A DNA stretch of 64,000 nt from Sepioteuthis lessoniana (taxonomy: Eukaryota; Mollusca; Cephalopoda; Myopsida; Loliginidae), in contig OY757934.1 of the NCBI GenBank assembly GCA_963585895.1, positions 33,679,769-33,743,768 of the forward strand. The letters run 5' to 3'. The position numbers were made by a program, and so were the translations under genes. Under the pieces are notes generated by a model, which worked only from the letters and a program-made list of their open reading frames with translations, did not search any database and was not told where the DNA came from. Positions 35,256 to 47,059 of the stretch are shown one piece after another. Numbering within the stretch: position 1 is the first letter of the stretch; each line of letters starts with the position of its first letter.

Positions 35256-36472
35256 CTGGCACTTGATCCCTCGTAGAATAAGTTCCAGTAAAGATTCCCT
35301 TTTTGGGTGTAGGGAAACTGGCAGATTATATTGGGGTTAATTTGGGGCTAGACTGACCGCCGCTGGCAAGGGGTTTCCAAATCTCATGTTGCACACACAC
35401 CCACCAGACCACTATCTCTTCCTATCCCTAGGATAATGGAAGATATGAGCATCTAGGTTTTGATATAATAATATTAACTATAGTAGTCAACAGTTCTGGT
35501 TTCCCGTATAATATTTTTAAAGGAAAGAATAGGACAATTTAGGCGAGAATAACATGAGGTGAACGAAGCTGAAAACAAACATGAAATAGACAACTTGACA
35601 GGCAGACAACACAACATGTGGGGACATTAAAATATGACAAGATTTTTTTTTATATACGCGGACACACATATTCACCGTGTCGGCTATATTATCAGCGGAT
35701 AATACATAAATATAAATGTCTTTCTTCCTTTTCCTTTTCTGTCTTCTTTCTTTAAATTGAGGGAGAGAGAGAATATGAAATTGCAGTACTTAGCTTTTTG
35801 ACGGGTTCCTTCGGAGGGTATTTTCTCTTTTACAAACTGGCGGGGTTTTATGTATATATAGCTCTGGCTTGAAGGCATAGGTTCTACTTTCTCTTTCACC
35901 CGAGTGAGGTTATGGAGTACAGATAGCCTGACCCACATTCTTTACTTTCTCCGACAGGCCGGCTGAAGTTGACCTACATTCCTTATTTCTCTTTTAATGG
36001 TCAGTCTTTGGCAGCCTGTTAATTCAAATATGGAGGGGTAGTAGTAATTCCTTATTTCTCTCCTCTCAGTGGTAGACCAAGTAACAATAGCACCTGTAAG
36101 TAAGCATGTGATGTTTGGGCCTGTGGTGACCTTATTATTCTGTATGATCTATCAAAACAATGGGAATGGGACATGTAGTGCTAACATTTTGAAGCTGATA
36201 ACTTGTTTAGCTTGCTGCTTCACAACTGAACTATGATACTTCACTAAAGTTTGACTGGACTGGATCCCTTGGTGATGAGTGCACTTGAATTTGAGATACT
36301 GTTGCCTATATGCTTGTCACAGGTATAGGTCTAGTGTACATCCAACATATCTTTAAATTTTTGGTGGTTGGGTTATTTTACTTAGTTAATTCTAAGCTTT
36401 AATTCAGGCAAACCAATTGAGGGAATAATTTAATTCAATAAAACTAGTCTTTTTAAGGCTATTTTATTTATA
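35256..36472. other. Intron 1 segment
   Basis: Less AT-rich than its neighbours in places; no exon, repeat or RNA recognised. Confidence 0.45.
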
Positions 36473-36703
36473 AAAGTAAAGTTGGTGACCGTAGTCGAGG
36501 GCGACCAGAAGGCTCCCTTTTTAATAGCTACTACACTGAGGTGTAGGGGAGGGTGCTATTCTTTTCTTTGAGTTGCTCCACTTTACTCTTGATATGTACC
36601 TTATATTACTGAGTGTTGAGCAAGGAGGTATCAAGTACCATTTTCAAAGTCTTTGGTATGATGTGACCTGGGATTGAACTTAGGTCTCCCAGACCATTGG
36701 CGA
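36473..36703 (-). mobile_element. SINE family B, copy 6
   Basis: - strand. Tail and body are clear; the head is truncated after the B box (GTTCAATCCC intact). Confidence 0.88.
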
Positions 36704-39266
36704 ATCAGGTGTCTTTTGTTATAGGTGATAACCCTGAGGGAATTTCAAACCAAATCTTTTATTCACTCTATGGGGGTGTTGTCTATGCCTTGTGATATCT
36801 TGTATTTGTTAAATTGTTATTTTGGTTATTTTTTCCTTGTCCCTTTTCTTTCTGTTAAGACTTGGGAATTGAACACAAGGAGAAAAAGAAAATCTGCTGG
36901 GTTTCCTAGATCTGTTAATGTGGGAATCAGTGTCTGTAGGTTGACACAGATATTGGCTTAATTTTTTTCCTGAAATGTTTATTATATGACCAATCTAATG
37001 GAGAAATATTTAGTACACCAAGAAAAGGAGAAAAATTAGCATTTTTTGTGCAAATTAAATGATTTCTTTTTTGTCATAAGATTTTCTACTCCAGTAGTCT
37101 CTCAGGTAAAAAAAACAACTAATCACGCTCAAAATGAAACTAAATTTGTTTGACCTTGACTGTGTCTCTGTTAATCCTTATTTCTCTTAATGATTAATAC
37201 AGATCAATAAATCTAATTAAAGAACAATAAAAAATTTCCATTATTTACAATACAGAATTTTCTAGTTTCATTTTATTTTTTACATAAACTGATTTAACAT
37301 TATCAAATTTTTTTCATCAAATGACATTCACTCTATAAATTACTAAGACATGACAAAAACACATCTTTTAATATTTTGTTAATTGTATTCACTATCCAAC
37401 ATAAAATAAAATTCAAACTTTTTTCTTTTTTTTCAAAATTAAAAAAATAATCATATCAAAATGTATATCAATGATACCCATAGAAATTTCAGAGTGCATT
37501 TTTACAGTTTATTTATAAAACGAAAAGAAGTTTATATATTTTATTATAAAGAAAAATTTATAACTACTGTTGTAATAATTTCTCTAGTTCTGAATTTGTA
37601 TAAATTCGATGTAAAAATATTTGAATTCTTAAAAATTAAGGATTTCTTTTGAAAAATATTTTTTCTTCTGCTTTTTATTTTATATTTACTTTTTAGTGTT
37701 ACATTTATCAACGCCTTTAGTGTGTAAAAAAATTTTATTGATAAGCTTGACAAATTGTAACAATTTTGTGCTTCATAGCGAAATAATTAGCATGTGCAAT
37801 TTGTCAATATGTACTTTAACACTTTTTTGATGGAGAAAGTTTATTTATAGAAATACTGAAAAATTATTAAAATAATTCAAGTAGATATTAACATGATTAA
37901 ATTATTTATAGAACACTTGTGAGTTAGCTAAATGTTTGTCGACTAATGAAACTCAAGGAGTTTTAAGAGAATAGAGGAAGGGAATAAAATGCCAGAAAAA
38001 TTCAATCTAAAAATATTAGGTCACTGTCATGCAAAGTTTTGTCTCCTAAATCATAGGAATATTGTCTGTGTAAAAAAAAACAAAGAGAGAAAGAAAAATG
38101 TGTATCTAGTGGGTATTGAAAGGGATATAAGAATTAATTGAAGATCATTGTGGGAATATTGATGGTAGTCTTTGTAACCAAATCCTTGAGACTAAATTTT
38201 CAAGTCCAATTTAAAGCATATTATTTCTTGTTATGAACAAAGGTTTTATATGTAGTTCATAGTTTAATGATGAAAAGATTATTTATTTTATTCAACAATA
38301 TTAGTTTTTCAACATGATATCCTTCCTTGTTAATGCACTATGATAATTTTTCATAAATCACATTCATTGAATATTATACAGTGAAAATTTCAGATCAAAA
38401 TTTGTCTGTTAGGTTAGGGACTTATTGATCCATTCCTGTAGATGGAGACTTATGATATTTAGGATAATTCATATTTTCCCATTGAAGTTGCTTTCACTGA
38501 TTAATATCCTGGCATAGTTATGTTAATGTTTTGCGGTGATGCTAACAATTTTTTAAAGACATCCATTGAACCTTTGAGCAAAAGCTGGAAAAATATGAAC
38601 ACTTGAAGGAAGCAGCTAGTGTTTGGATATCATGGTTTTATTGAGATATTTAATCTGAAAATAGCTGAAGTTATGAGGACTTGGATGCTCTATGTCCCAA
38701 AACTATGCCTGACCCAAGGTCAATATTTGTTGAAAACTGTTAGTAATCTTATTACTGTTGCATTTAGCATTTGTTTATCATGAGAGCCAGTAGAGAAAAT
38801 GATAAAACTTTCAAAATGTTTTGAAAGAAGGAAATACTTCAATCTTAAAATATCTGAAGTTCCTAGAAATGAAATACTAAGATGTTGCAAAGCTTCCAAA
38901 CTAGAAACTGCATCTGTTTGAAAATATTGTTGGTTTAATGTTATTTATGTTTTAGTCATAATACCAGCTTTCTTAACCTCTGGATATTTTTCCTCTCAGG
39001 TGAGGACTGTTGGTGGGAGAGGAGGAACTATTGCTGATGCCTTTTAGCTGTGTATATTGATTAGTTTAAGGTATACCCACTGTAATATACAGGATAACAT
39101 AACATTACCTGTGTAGAATAAGAGGAATAATAAAAAAAAGAGAGGATATGTTGATTAATGTGGTACATTAGGATATAAAGTTGCATTGTTCCAGGCTATT
39201 TTTCAGGTAACAAGCTATATTTGTTATGTGAACTGTAGGACATTAACTTTGGTAGACACTTTCCTA
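36704..39266. other. Intron 1, long segment without known repeats
   Basis: AT-rich; no exon or element recognised on either strand. Confidence 0.45.
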
Positions 39267-39395
39267 GACACCCCTGGTTGCCCAGTCGGCTGGGGCTGTA
39301 GAAATTAAAGAACCCAATCTGCCTTGCTATTTACCCATAGCAAGGAGGTGGGGGAGAAGAGGTAGATTTATGTCTTTCCCAATGATAAATTGTAA
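39267..39395. mobile_element. Chimeric SINE fragment: family C head joined to family A body
   Basis: GTTGCCCAGTCGGCTGGGGC is the + strand start of family C. After GTAGAA it switches to AAGAACCCAATCTGCC...ATTTACCCATAGC...CTTTCCCAA, the family A body in reverse orientation. Confidence 0.7.
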
Positions 39396-39670
39396 TTAGC
39401 TGTGTTTGCTATCATTGCCTTGACATTCTTTCTTACTTTGTAGTGTGACCAGGTTACATAACCTTTATATAATCAAAGGATTAAACAAAAAGTACAGTTT
39501 TGTTGTTGACTGTGGTATAATTTATGAACTAATTACAACCAATTTTGCTTCCTATTAATCAAATATTGATTACCTTTAAATATTTTTTTTTAAAAACTGT
39601 CTGGAGAAAGGTTTTATTTGTGAACTGCTATTTTAGCTATTTGAAAATTTATACTAAGAAAAATCAAATA

Positions 39671-39753
39671 CTACCTCTGTCTCATAGTAGTTGTTGCATT
39701 GTATGTATATGAAATATATATGCAAATGTAACAACTAATATGGGACAGAGTAG
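39671..39753. mobile_element. 83-bp Stowaway-like MITE
   Basis: Almost the whole element folds on itself: CTACCTCTGTCTCATAGTAG at the left; the reverse complement of the right end reads CTACTCTGTCCCATATTAG. TA lies on both sides (39669-39670, 39754-39755). Confidence 0.8.
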
Positions 39754-40000
39754 TATTACCTGTTTTCTTGCATCAGTAAAAAATCATGAGTATTTTTGTG
39801 AATATTTTTTTTGTAAAAACAGTCATAGCAAAGCAAATTGAATTTTTAGCATTGAAATCTGTCAGTTAAGTAATCTGAATTAAAGGTTTGGTTCCCTTCC
39901 ACTACTAATAAAAAAATGTTGCGGTTTCTTCTGAGATGGATCTTAAGATTCAAAACTTGATATTTTTTGGGTGTAGATGGCAATATATTATAAAAGTATG
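39754..40000. other. Intron 1 segment
   Basis: AT-rich; nothing recognised. Confidence 0.45.
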
Positions 40001-40256
40001 TAAGTAAAGTTGGCAAACTTTGTCAAGGGTGACTGGAAGGCATCCTTTTCTACTACATCGAGGTGTAGGGGAGGGTGCTACTCTATTCCCTGGATTGCTC
40101 CAATTTACCCTTGATCCTTACTTTATAGTGCTGAGTATTAAGCAAGGCAGCATCAAGTACCATTTTTTTTTGAGTCTTTGGTATGACTCGACCTGGGATT
40201 GAATCCCGGTCTCCCGGACCATTGGCGAACACTACTCATTAGGCCAATTGACTGGT
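40001..40256 (-). mobile_element. SINE family B, copy 7
   Basis: - strand, near full length: head GGCCTAATGAGTAGTG, B box GGATTCAATCCC, body and tail. Small deletions in the ACACCTCGATGTAGTAG region. Confidence 0.9.
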
Positions 40257-40978
40257 TTTTAAAAATATTCTCTATCATGAAAGATGAATTTTCTATAGAG
40301 TTTTAAATAAGGTATATATTGCCAAAAGTAAAATCAAATAACTTGGATATTTGAAATGTAAATTCAGTCAATAAAATGAAAGTATAAAATTAGATAAGAA
40401 TGTTTCTGTGTATTGATAGGGAAAGTGTAGGAGGAGAAAGAGGGGCAACTCCACCTGGATTCTATGTGAATTTTATGATTGGAGTGTGTGATAATGGAGA
40501 TTTTTGTGATAAAAAATATCAAGAATCTATTTTACCTGATTGTTAAATTTGGGTAGAGTAAAGACAACTGGAAACCAGTCTTGAAGCAGGTGTTTCAGGT
40601 ATGTATTGTGGGAATGAGAAAGAAACCTGAAAAAGAAAAAAAAAAGTTTTGCAAAGGGTTATCTTGTAACCTGATAATTTCTGTAATTCTAGGTTTAAGA
40701 AATTTGAAAATAAAACTCTCAGTCAATGTCCACATTCAGATTTCCTTTAGTTTTTGTTTTAACCTTTTTGATGCTAAAATTAGAAAAGCAAAAATAATTT
40801 AAATAATATATTCCTAGAAGTCTTACATTTAAGGCTTTTTTAAGCATTTAGCTGTACTATGAAAATGTTTGCAGAAATTGGATAAAGTATGTTGCCAAGG
40901 AAAAGTTTACATTGACAATTTCCAAGCCAGAAACCAATGACAATTTTTATTAGAAAATCAAAACTTAAACAAGTGAAG
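40257..40978. other. Intron 1 segment
   Basis: AT-rich; nothing recognised. Confidence 0.45.
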
Positions 40979-41205
40979 CCCAGGAGACTGGGGTTCAATC
41001 CCAGGTCGAGTCATACCAAAGACTCAAAAAATGGTACTTAATACCTCCTTGCTTTACACTGCATTATAAGGTATGTATCAAGGGTAAAGTGAAGCAATCC
41101 AGGGAAAGGAGTAGTGCCCTTCTCTACACCTTAGTGTAATAGCTATTGAAAGGGAGCCTTCAGGTCATCCTCAACTATGATTGCCAATTTTACTTATATT
41201 TATAG
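40979..41205 (+). mobile_element. SINE family B, copy 8, 5'-truncated
   Basis: Begins at CCCAGGAGACTGGGGTTC, so the A box half of the head is missing; B box, body and tail present. Confidence 0.9.
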
Positions 41206-41465
41206 TAAAACCAATAACCACCTGGAGGTCATAAACACTAACCTCAGTGATGTTTATTAACTTATAGCACTTCACAAAATTAGGATATTATCCATATTTA
41301 TTGCTGCAATAAATTTGGTGGGCCAGATAAATCTATGGTCAATTCATATAGCATAAAATTTTAGTTTTATGGTAATTTTTTTAGCTAGAAATATAAATTC
41401 TATAAATAGGAAGTGATTCAACTACTTAATGGACATGGTTGGTGGGTTTTAAGAAGTTGAAATGA

Positions 41466-41500
<35 letters not shown>

Positions 41501-41688
41501 GACTAATTATTCAAAAGTCTTAATCCTTTACCACAAAAGCTGATTATTGTTCCAACTGTTAGGTTTATAGTAATAATTTAATTGTGGGCTGAACAATAAA
41601 AATGAATACTATGGTATAATTTAGGAATTAAATAAAATGACAAATAATTAAAGAGATGAGTATTTTTCTTTTAGTTATATCATCAATT
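41206..41688. other. Intron 1 segment with T29 tract
   Basis: Contains a pure T run at 41472-41500. Nothing else recognised. Confidence 0.6.
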
Positions 41689-41699
41689 TATGATCTCAA

Positions 41700-42343
41700 T
41701 AGCCCAGTTGACTGGGGCTGTAGAATACACCGTTTGCTTCTCTGCTGAGGGGTAAGACCCCCCCAACGAGTGTCCTGGATACGACACTAAACAATCTGAT
41801 GGTGAGGTTCCAGCAATGCTGGAGCTTTGGAGAATGCAGAATACCCCTTCATTGCCATTGCTCCCAGGTCCACTCTGGCCCGGAGTGGTAGCACCTGATA
41901 AGGGTCCTATCTATGGGTTAAATAGAACTAATGGCATACTTATGCTAAACTGAATTGTTTGAGTAAACAGAATAGCTTGAAATAGAAATATTTTTCACAA
42001 TTAAACCATACTTATCTTAAACTGTATGCTTATGCTAAACTGAATTATTTGAAATGGAACTGTTTTTTGACATTGAAACTGTATTTACACTAAACTGAAT
42101 TGTTTAACATTGAACTGTTTTGACATTTAACTGTGTGTAAACAAAATCTGTACTTATACTAAACTGAATTAGCTGAATTAGAATTGTTTGAATAAACTGA
42201 ATAACTTATAATAGAAATGTTTTTGACAAACTGTGTACTCATGCTAAAATGAATTGTTTTAAATAGAACTGATTATTTACATAAAAATGGATTTGGCGTT
42301 AAATAACCTACAAAAGTTGATATGCCATAAAACCCAACCAACC
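41700..42343 (+). mobile_element. SINE family C, copy 9
   Basis: Begins GCCCAGTTGACTGGGGCTG, has all head blocks (CAACGAGTGTCCTGGATACG, TCCACTCTGGCCC), about six tail units and the end GATATGCCATAAAACCCAAC. The duplication TATGA[T/A]CTCAA lies at 41689-41699 and 42344-42354. At 644 bp it is the longest normal copy. Confidence 0.92.
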
Positions 42344-42354
42344 TATGAACTCAA

Positions 42355-42892
42355 ATATTAAATTTATTGGACAATATAAGAACTAATTTTAGAAATTAAT
42401 CCCGGAAAAATTTTGATAAAATGTTCACTTTAGTTTGTTTTACTAATTAGGGAATGATTCATATATTTTAAAGTACTTAATTTTTCTTTCTTGAGATTTT
42501 TGTACAATCGCCAGCAGCAGATTTTTTCGTCTTGGATGATTCTGCCATATTTTGTCTTTAAAAATGAAAATGACTTACTAGATGTGATTCAAAATAAAAT
42601 ACAATCATAATGCAATGTACGTTAACCTATAGTTATATGATATTGTTCCTGTTTATTTTGTTTCATAAATATTATTTGAACGTTTTACAGCAAATTTTTT
42701 ATTTTATTTTTCATTTTATTTTTATAAAATGCAAATCAAATGGGTTAGCATCTTTTTTTTTTTTTTTTTTTTTTTTTTACTAAGATACTGTGAAAGTTAA
42801 AGGGTCTATACTTCTAGCAATAAATACATTTAAAAATTATATGAAATAAACAAACTTTATAATACATATTTATAATAATTTATGATAGAATC
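42355..42892. other. Intron 1 segment with T26 tract
   Basis: AT-rich; T run at 42753-42778. Confidence 0.55.
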
Positions 42893-43529
42893 ACAGTAAT
42901 CAAACAGGTGACATCTCCACACTAGACGGAACCCCTCTTAAACTAGTCGACAAATTCACTTACCTAGGAAGCAGCGTCTCATCAACCGAAAAGGACATCA
43001 ACATGCGGCTAATGAAGGCATGGACAGCTATCAATAGGCTATCGATCATATGGAAATCAGACCTAACCGATAAAATGAAATGCAGTTTCTGCCAGGCAGC
43101 TGTCATATTGATAATGCTATATGGATGCACTACTTGGACGCTAACAAAACGACTGGAGAAGAAGCTAGATGGCAATTACACAAGAATGCTGCGAGCGATA
43201 TTGAACAAGTCCTGGCGGCAACACCCCACAAGACACCAATTATACGGCCACCTGCCTCCCATCACGAAAACTATCCAAGTTAGACGAACCAGACATGCAG
43301 GACACTGCTGGAGAAGCAGGGACAAGCTCATACGTGATGTACTCCTATGGACCCCCACATATGGCCGGGCAAAAGCAGCACGACCAGCACGAACATACAT
43401 TCAACAGCTATGTGAGGATACAGGATGTAGCTCTGAAGACCTGCCGGAGGCGATGAACGATAGGGAAAAGTGGCGAGAGAGGGTCAGGGGTATCCGTGCT
43501 AGTGGCACGACATGATGATGATGATGATA
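42893..43529 (+). mobile_element. Non-LTR fragment L-4 (youngest-looking copy)
   Basis: From 43003 an uninterrupted 170-codon stretch ends at GTT and the natural stop TGA after ...RGIRASGT T. It covers AWTAINRLSIIWKSDL, LYGCTTWTLTKRLEKKLDGN, QLYGHLPPITKTIQVRRTRH and PARTYIQQLCEDTGC, the thumb and C-terminal part of the reverse transcriptase. The 3' end is a run of ATG triplets (43512-43528). The 5' end is truncated within the palm. Compared with L-1, L-2 and L-5 it has no frame breaks, so it is the most recent insertion of the family here. Confidence 0.92.
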
Positions 43530-43530
43530 T

Positions 43531-43916
43531 AAATATAATGTAATACAGAAGATTACTGAAGGAGTTAAATGAATAAGTATAGAAATATGATTTTAAATGT
43601 ACATTAATGTACATTATGTATTTATCATTGTATATTGCACTAAATTTAGGATTCTTTTTCCTTTTAAATTAGATGTTCATCATTTTGGTGAAAAAATGAA
43701 TGTTATTATATAACCGTAAATTGATGCATTTTATTTCATTTCAAATCACTAATAGTTAAGTTATTTTTATTTTTTAAAAACAAAATTTGCTGGAATATGG
43801 TTACATATGTAAAAATGAGATTTATAGTAATATGTTTTCAAACAGCTGTTAAAGAAAAATTTACTTTTAATGGCTTGCTAAACCAGGATTCTATCTGCTA
43901 TGATTTACATGTTTTA
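43531..43916. other. Intron 1 segment
   Basis: AT-rich; nothing recognised. Confidence 0.45.
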
Positions 43917-43929
43917 ATAATACAGAAAA

Positions 43930-44208
43930 GGTGCCCGGTTATCGTTGTAGGAAATGGACACGGTGACACAAGTTCAAATCCTGGACGAGATTGATTGCAT
44001 TTCACATTGCACTAATACCCTTGGGAAAGGTATGAATCCAATTATTCTCCCTCCAGCTATGGGTAAATAGTAGGGCAGACAGTATTCTTCAGCCTTGGTA
44101 AGGCAATTAGCCTAGGAGAAGGAAAAATCTGAATTCAAACCTGTTAAACTCCGCTTAAAAATTGACCTTGTGTCATATCCTGTCCGAGCGGAGGGGTTGG
44201 TAAATAGG
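43930..44208 (+). mobile_element. SINE family A, copy 4
   Basis: Full-length + strand copy; the head lacks a few bases of the TGGTGTAATGG box (GCCCGGTTATCG). 13-bp duplication ATAATACAGAAAA at 43917-43929 and 44209-44221. Confidence 0.94.
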
Positions 44209-44337
44209 ATAATACAGAAAATCAATCATTATTCACTGTTGTATAAATTTTATTCACTTTATAGTTTATGAGCAGAAAAATTTTCATATTTTTTGTAATT
44301 TTCTTTTACACTTTGATTAGTCTGGTAGTGGGAAAAT

Positions 44338-44635
44338 GTATCATTCTGTAATTTCGTATTGAATGTTGCAAATATATTTCAACTTTGTCAAATCTTTGGT
44401 ATTTAGCCTCATTAAATCATTCAGTAAGTAATGTTGGTGACCTTAGTCGAGGGTGACTGGAAGGCTTCATTTTCAATAGCTACTACACCGAGGTGTAGGG
44501 GAGGGTGCTACTCTATTCCCAGGATTGTTCCACTTTACCCTTGTATCATTCTGTAATTTTGTACTGAATGTTGCAAATATATTTCAACTTTGTCAAATCT
44601 TTTGTATTTAGCCTCATTATTGAATCATCCAATAA
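44338..44635. repeat. ~90-bp direct repeat flanking a truncated SINE B
   Basis: GTATCATTCTGTAATTT through TTTAGCCTCATTA is present at 44338-44427 and again at 44543-44633 with a few changes. A 115-bp piece of family B (- strand, tail part, 44428-44542) sits between. Confidence 0.92.
44428..44542 (-). mobile_element. SINE family B, copy 9, 3' fragment
   Basis: Contains only the 3' third of the family (AGTAATGTTGGTGACC to CCACTTTACCCTTG on the + strand). Confidence 0.88.
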
Positions 44636-44767
44636 AAGAACTACTAATGTCATCAGTTACTTAACTACAAATGAATCCACTAATGGAAAATATATCATTT
44701 TTTTTATCTTTTTATTGTTTTTAATGACTTGTAAGAATATATGAAAGCTATCATTTACTAAGTTGAG

Positions 44768-44845
44768 ATTAGTTTGGCACAAGGCTTGTAGTATGTTGAA
44801 CTTGATGAGAATCAAACGTGCTAGCTTCATTGACTAACCATCGCA
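44768..44845 (-). mobile_element. tRNA-like SINE family E, copy 3
   Basis: GATTAGTTTGGCACAAGGC and GATGAGAATCAAACGTGCTAG followed by GACTAACCAT on the + strand parallel the other E pieces. Confidence 0.4.
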
Positions 44846-44950
44846 AAGTGCTCAAGAGTATATGAGTAAGTTAAAGAGATTGAATATTTGGTTGAATAGT
44901 TTTAATCTTCTTCCTTATACTGGTTGTTTTTTGATTGATAGAGCTTCATC

Positions 44951-45208
44951 TAAAGTAAAGTTGGCGACTGTGGTCGAGGGTGACCCGAAGCCTCCCTTTT
45001 CAATAGCTACTACACTGAGGTGTAGGAGAGGGCGCAACTCCATTCCCTGGATTGCTTAACTTTACTTTTGATCCTTACCTTATAGTGCTGAGTGCTAAGC
45101 AAGGGGGCATCAAGTATCATTTTTTGACTCTTTGGTATGACTTGACCTGGGATTGAACCCCAATCTCCCAGACCATTGGTGAACACTACTATTAATACTG
45201 GCTAGTAT
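44951..45208 (-). mobile_element. SINE family B, copy 10
   Basis: - strand; tail, body, B box GGTTCAATCCC present; the 5' end is degenerate (ACTATTAATACTGGC on the + strand). Confidence 0.9.
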
Positions 45209-45210
45209 GT

Positions 45211-45544
45211 AAAACCAACAAGCAATTAGAGACAGGGGTATTGAGTGGACATAGATATTATTTAGACTTCTGTGGTACCATCCTTCTCTTGTAGCAAAGG
45301 TTGTAAAGTAGCTTTATGTAGAACCAGGTTTCTTGAGGCAGAAGGGAACATGTATTCCAGTCTCAATTTTTGTTGTTACTGACGTGACAACCTAAGAGAA
45401 TTATGATAAAAAAAAAACTAGAATTATCAATAATAATACCAGTCAAAATTATCAATTATAATTGTTGACAGAACTTTAAATTATATATGTATATGTCTTT
45501 TACCAGATTATATGTTAAATAATTTGGTATTTAGCACTATCATA
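45211..45544. other. Intron 1 segment
   Basis: AT-rich; nothing recognised. Confidence 0.45.
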
Positions 45545-45897
45545 CATCATCATCATCATCATGTTGTGCCATCAGCAAGGATATCCCTGACCCTTTCCTG
45601 CCACCCTTCTCTATTGTCCATCACTTCCGGTAAGTCTTCAAGGCTACATCCTGTATCGGCATAGAGCTGTTGTATGTAGCTTTCTAGCTGGTTGTCCTGC
45701 CTTTGCTCATCCATGTGAAGGGGTCCACAGGAGTATGTCACTTATGAGTTCATCCCTACTTCTCCAACAGAGTCCCACATGTCTGGTTCGTCTAACTTGG
45801 ATAGTTTTCGTGATGGGTACTGTACAGCTGCTGCTTTGTGGAGTGCTGCCTCCAGGACTTGTTCAATATTGCTCGCAGCATTCACTATCATACTGTT
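45545..45897 (-). mobile_element. Non-LTR fragment L-5
   Basis: (CAT)n at 45546-45562 is the 3' end. The - strand then encodes SYIQQLYADTGCSLEDLPEV and a frame-shifted part up to MLRAILNK-like residues at about 45895. 5'-truncated. Confidence 0.9.
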
Positions 45898-46475
45898 ACT
45901 TTTAAATGACTGAATTGTTTTTAAGAATCTACTGGCTGATATTTTTTTCTTTGGTTAGTATTTAGAAATCTCACTTTATGTTTGTTATTCCATGATTTAA
46001 TTATGGTGTTAGCTATGACAACAAAAGTTTATATGGTTACTAATTGAATCCTAGAGCACATTTTTTGTATATTAGATTTTTAGAATGCCAGAACTTTTTC
46101 AATTCTTTCCAAGTGGTTCAATTTACAATGTAAGTATGAAGCTATGTTTAATTTTGTTTAAAATTTTCACAAATAATAATGTCTACAAAAAAGTATATAT
46201 CAAAATATGAAAGAATTTACTTTGAAATTTTTAATGAGAATAAAAAAAACAAAACTTTTTATTGCACAGAATGACAATAGCTGTCTATATGCTTTGACCC
46301 CTCCCTGCAAAAAAACCCAAAAAAACTCACAGTCTTAGGTATTTTCTCTTAGATTGTCTTTTACGTTGTTTCTTTTAATCCTGACTCTTATGTGGATTTG
46401 TATTTTAAAAAATTCAGTTCTTAGATTTCATTGATATATTTTGTTATTCATTGGATTCTGTATTTCTCTCCTCTC
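45898..46475. other. Intron 1 segment
   Basis: AT-rich; nothing recognised. Confidence 0.45.
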
Positions 46476-46715
46476 TTTCTTATATCTCTGTATCTTATAT
46501 ATATTTTTATTTTTTATTAAATTTTCATCATACAACGTGTGAAAGCACGTGCGATACTCTATCCTCATCAGCCACCAACCAGGGTGATAACACAGTTTCG
46601 GTAGCTCAAGGCGGTACTGCCACTCCTGGCACTACCAAGCAACTTTTGCTACTGGACAGGGTATTTAAAAGAAATATATATTTATATATTTCTTATATCT
46701 CTGTATCTTATATAT
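46476..46715. repeat. GC-richer insert between perfect 27-bp direct repeats
   Basis: TTTCTTATATCTCTGTATCT TATATAT occurs at 46476-46502 and 46689-46715. The 186 bp between are much richer in GC in their centre (CAACCAGGGTGATAACACAG, GGCGGTACTGCCACTCC) than the surroundings and match none of families A to E. Confidence 0.75.
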
Positions 46716-46930
46716 GCGTTTGTATATATTGTCAAATTTGAATATCATATGCTGACATGTCTATAATGTCCTCATTTTGTAGTCAGTATGAAATGAATAT
46801 TTCAAAGTACATTATTATTATTTAAGATGTATTATTTAGATCCTTGACCATTTGACATAGCATATTCAATTTAAAGTGGCAAAAACTTATTCATTTATTC
46901 TTTATAAGATTTTTTAATTATATTTTTCAG

Positions 46931-47059
46931 CTGACAAAGACTTTGATGATTGCTATTCTTTCCCATGTAAGAACCAAGGAACTTGTGTGGATCAATACAA
47001 AAATTATAGCTGCAAATGTCTGCCAATATACAGTGGCAGGAACTGTGAAAAAGACCTCA
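46931..47059 (+). CDS. Exon 2: EGF-like repeat 1
   Basis: The exon lies between a TATTTTTCAG acceptor and a CTCA|GTAAGT donor. It is 129 bp, phase 1 at both ends. It encodes a complete EGF module with six cysteines in the order C-x4-C-x5-C-x8-C-x-C-x8-C, preceded by acidic residues DFDDC that resemble a calcium-binding start. The C1-C2 stretch CYSFPC fits the O-glucose consensus CxSxPC, and C2-C3 (CKNQGTC) fits the O-fucose consensus CxxxxTC. The C3-C4 loop has D and Y at the calcium-type positions. Such modules mediate extracellular protein contacts in Notch, Delta, Crumbs and matrix proteins. Spliced to exon 1, the domain would sit about three residues after the signal region. Confidence 0.85.

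Noticed and set aside
36704..39266. Search for hidden exons in a long repeat-free part of intron 1
   Set aside because: No cysteine-rich or otherwise coherent stretch between splice-like sites was found. Absence by eye is not proof.
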